This document shows positions 63,892-64,000 of a stretch of 64,000 nucleotides of DNA, one piece after another. The DNA lies in NCBI RefSeq assembly GCF_020686945.1, contig NZ_JAJEPR010000006.1, positions 92,840-156,839 on the forward strand, in the 5' to 3' direction. The notes beneath the pieces were generated by a model that was not told where the DNA came from, searched no databases, and was given only the letters and a program-made list of their open reading frames with translations. Within the stretch, counting starts at the first letter, position 1. Every line of letters starts with the position of its first letter. The position numbers were made by a program, and so were the translations under genes. Origin of the DNA: Limivivens faecihominis (GTDB lineage Bacteria > Bacillota > Clostridia > Lachnospirales > Lachnospiraceae).

Positions 63892-64000
63892 AAATATCTC
63901 CCTTCTCTCCTGCGAGCACACATCTAGTACAGTGAAAATTAAGTATCTGCTATATTGACGCAGGATGATTTCTTCATATGCAAGGCGGAGGAATGAGGCG
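63892..64000 (-). other. Upstream region of the MarR-ABC operon
   Basis: No convincing sigma-A promoter is visible before the window ends. An imperfect inverted repeat, TAGTACAG with CTGCTATA (about 63925-63953) around an AT-rich centre, could be a MarR-type operator. This is a weak suggestion only. Confidence 0.25.

Overview
The window looks like a chromosomal segment of a Gram-positive anaerobe of the class Clostridia, most likely Lachnospiraceae. This is an inference from gene content and sequence style, not from a database match. Supporting points are strong AGGAGG ribosome binding sites with several TTG starts, sigma-A promoters with 16-18 nt spacers, a Firmicutes-type L10 leader with a terminator, a YesM/YesN two-component pair next to an LplABC-like sugar transporter, choline-binding-type cell wall repeats, and a clostridial PurF-like protein with an Fe-S cluster. 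Base composition is close to 50% GC by eye.

Ribosomal and transcription core. Nearly all housekeeping genes lie on the minus strand. Positions 47.7-35.6 kb hold rpmG-secE-nusG-rplK-rplA, then rplJ-rplL, a yqeY-like gene, and rpoB-rpoC. Positions 6.4-0 kb hold the start of the S10-spc cluster (rpsJ, rplC, rplD, rplW, rplB, rpsS, rplV, rpsC, rplP, rpmC, rpsQ, rplN, rplX and the beginning of rplE). This is the classic Firmicutes order, except that rpsL-rpsG-fusA-tuf, expected between rpoC and rpsJ, is replaced by about 29 kb of other genes. The core carries visible control elements: a long structured leader before rpsJ, two copies of an L1-stalk mimic (before rplK and before rplA), an L10 leader with attenuator, and separate promoters and terminators around rplJL, yqeY and rpoBC.

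Accessory block between rpoC and rpsJ (6.8-35.5 kb). In order it holds a siroheme sulfite/nitrite reductase and a divergent HTH regulator; a seven-gene minus-strand operon (17.8-10.4 kb) that combines an MBOAT/DHHW O-acylation pair with three secreted cell-wall-binding transglutaminase-like proteins, a fourth cell-wall-binding protein and an SH3 protein; an amidophosphoribosyltransferase homologue lacking the glutaminase cysteine; an ArsP_2-type metal exporter; a methyltransferase and an acetyltransferase; proC and an M18 aminopeptidase; a BlaI-type regulator; a MATE exporter; a DUF1538 membrane protein with a P-II-like partner; a decayed hybrid-kinase fragment; a GH2 beta-mannosidase; an SGNH esterase between 15-bp direct repeats; citrate synthase; and a transglutaminase-like protein fused to a winged helix.

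Right part (47.7-64 kb). It holds the two-subunit L-serine dehydratase (sdaAB-sdaAA), then a sugar utilisation locus in which a solute-binding protein, two permeases, an unrecognised (alpha/alpha)6-type enzyme and a GH42 beta-galactosidase run leftward while a histidine kinase/AraC-type regulator pair runs rightward. A MarR-controlled heterodimeric ABC exporter operon closes the window.

The best candidates for something undescribed are the cell-surface acylation/transglutaminase operon, the catalytically altered transglutaminase-winged-helix fusion coupled to citrate synthase, the P-II/DUF1538 pair, and the structured rpsJ leader. No rRNA, tRNA, CRISPR array or complete insertion sequence was seen.
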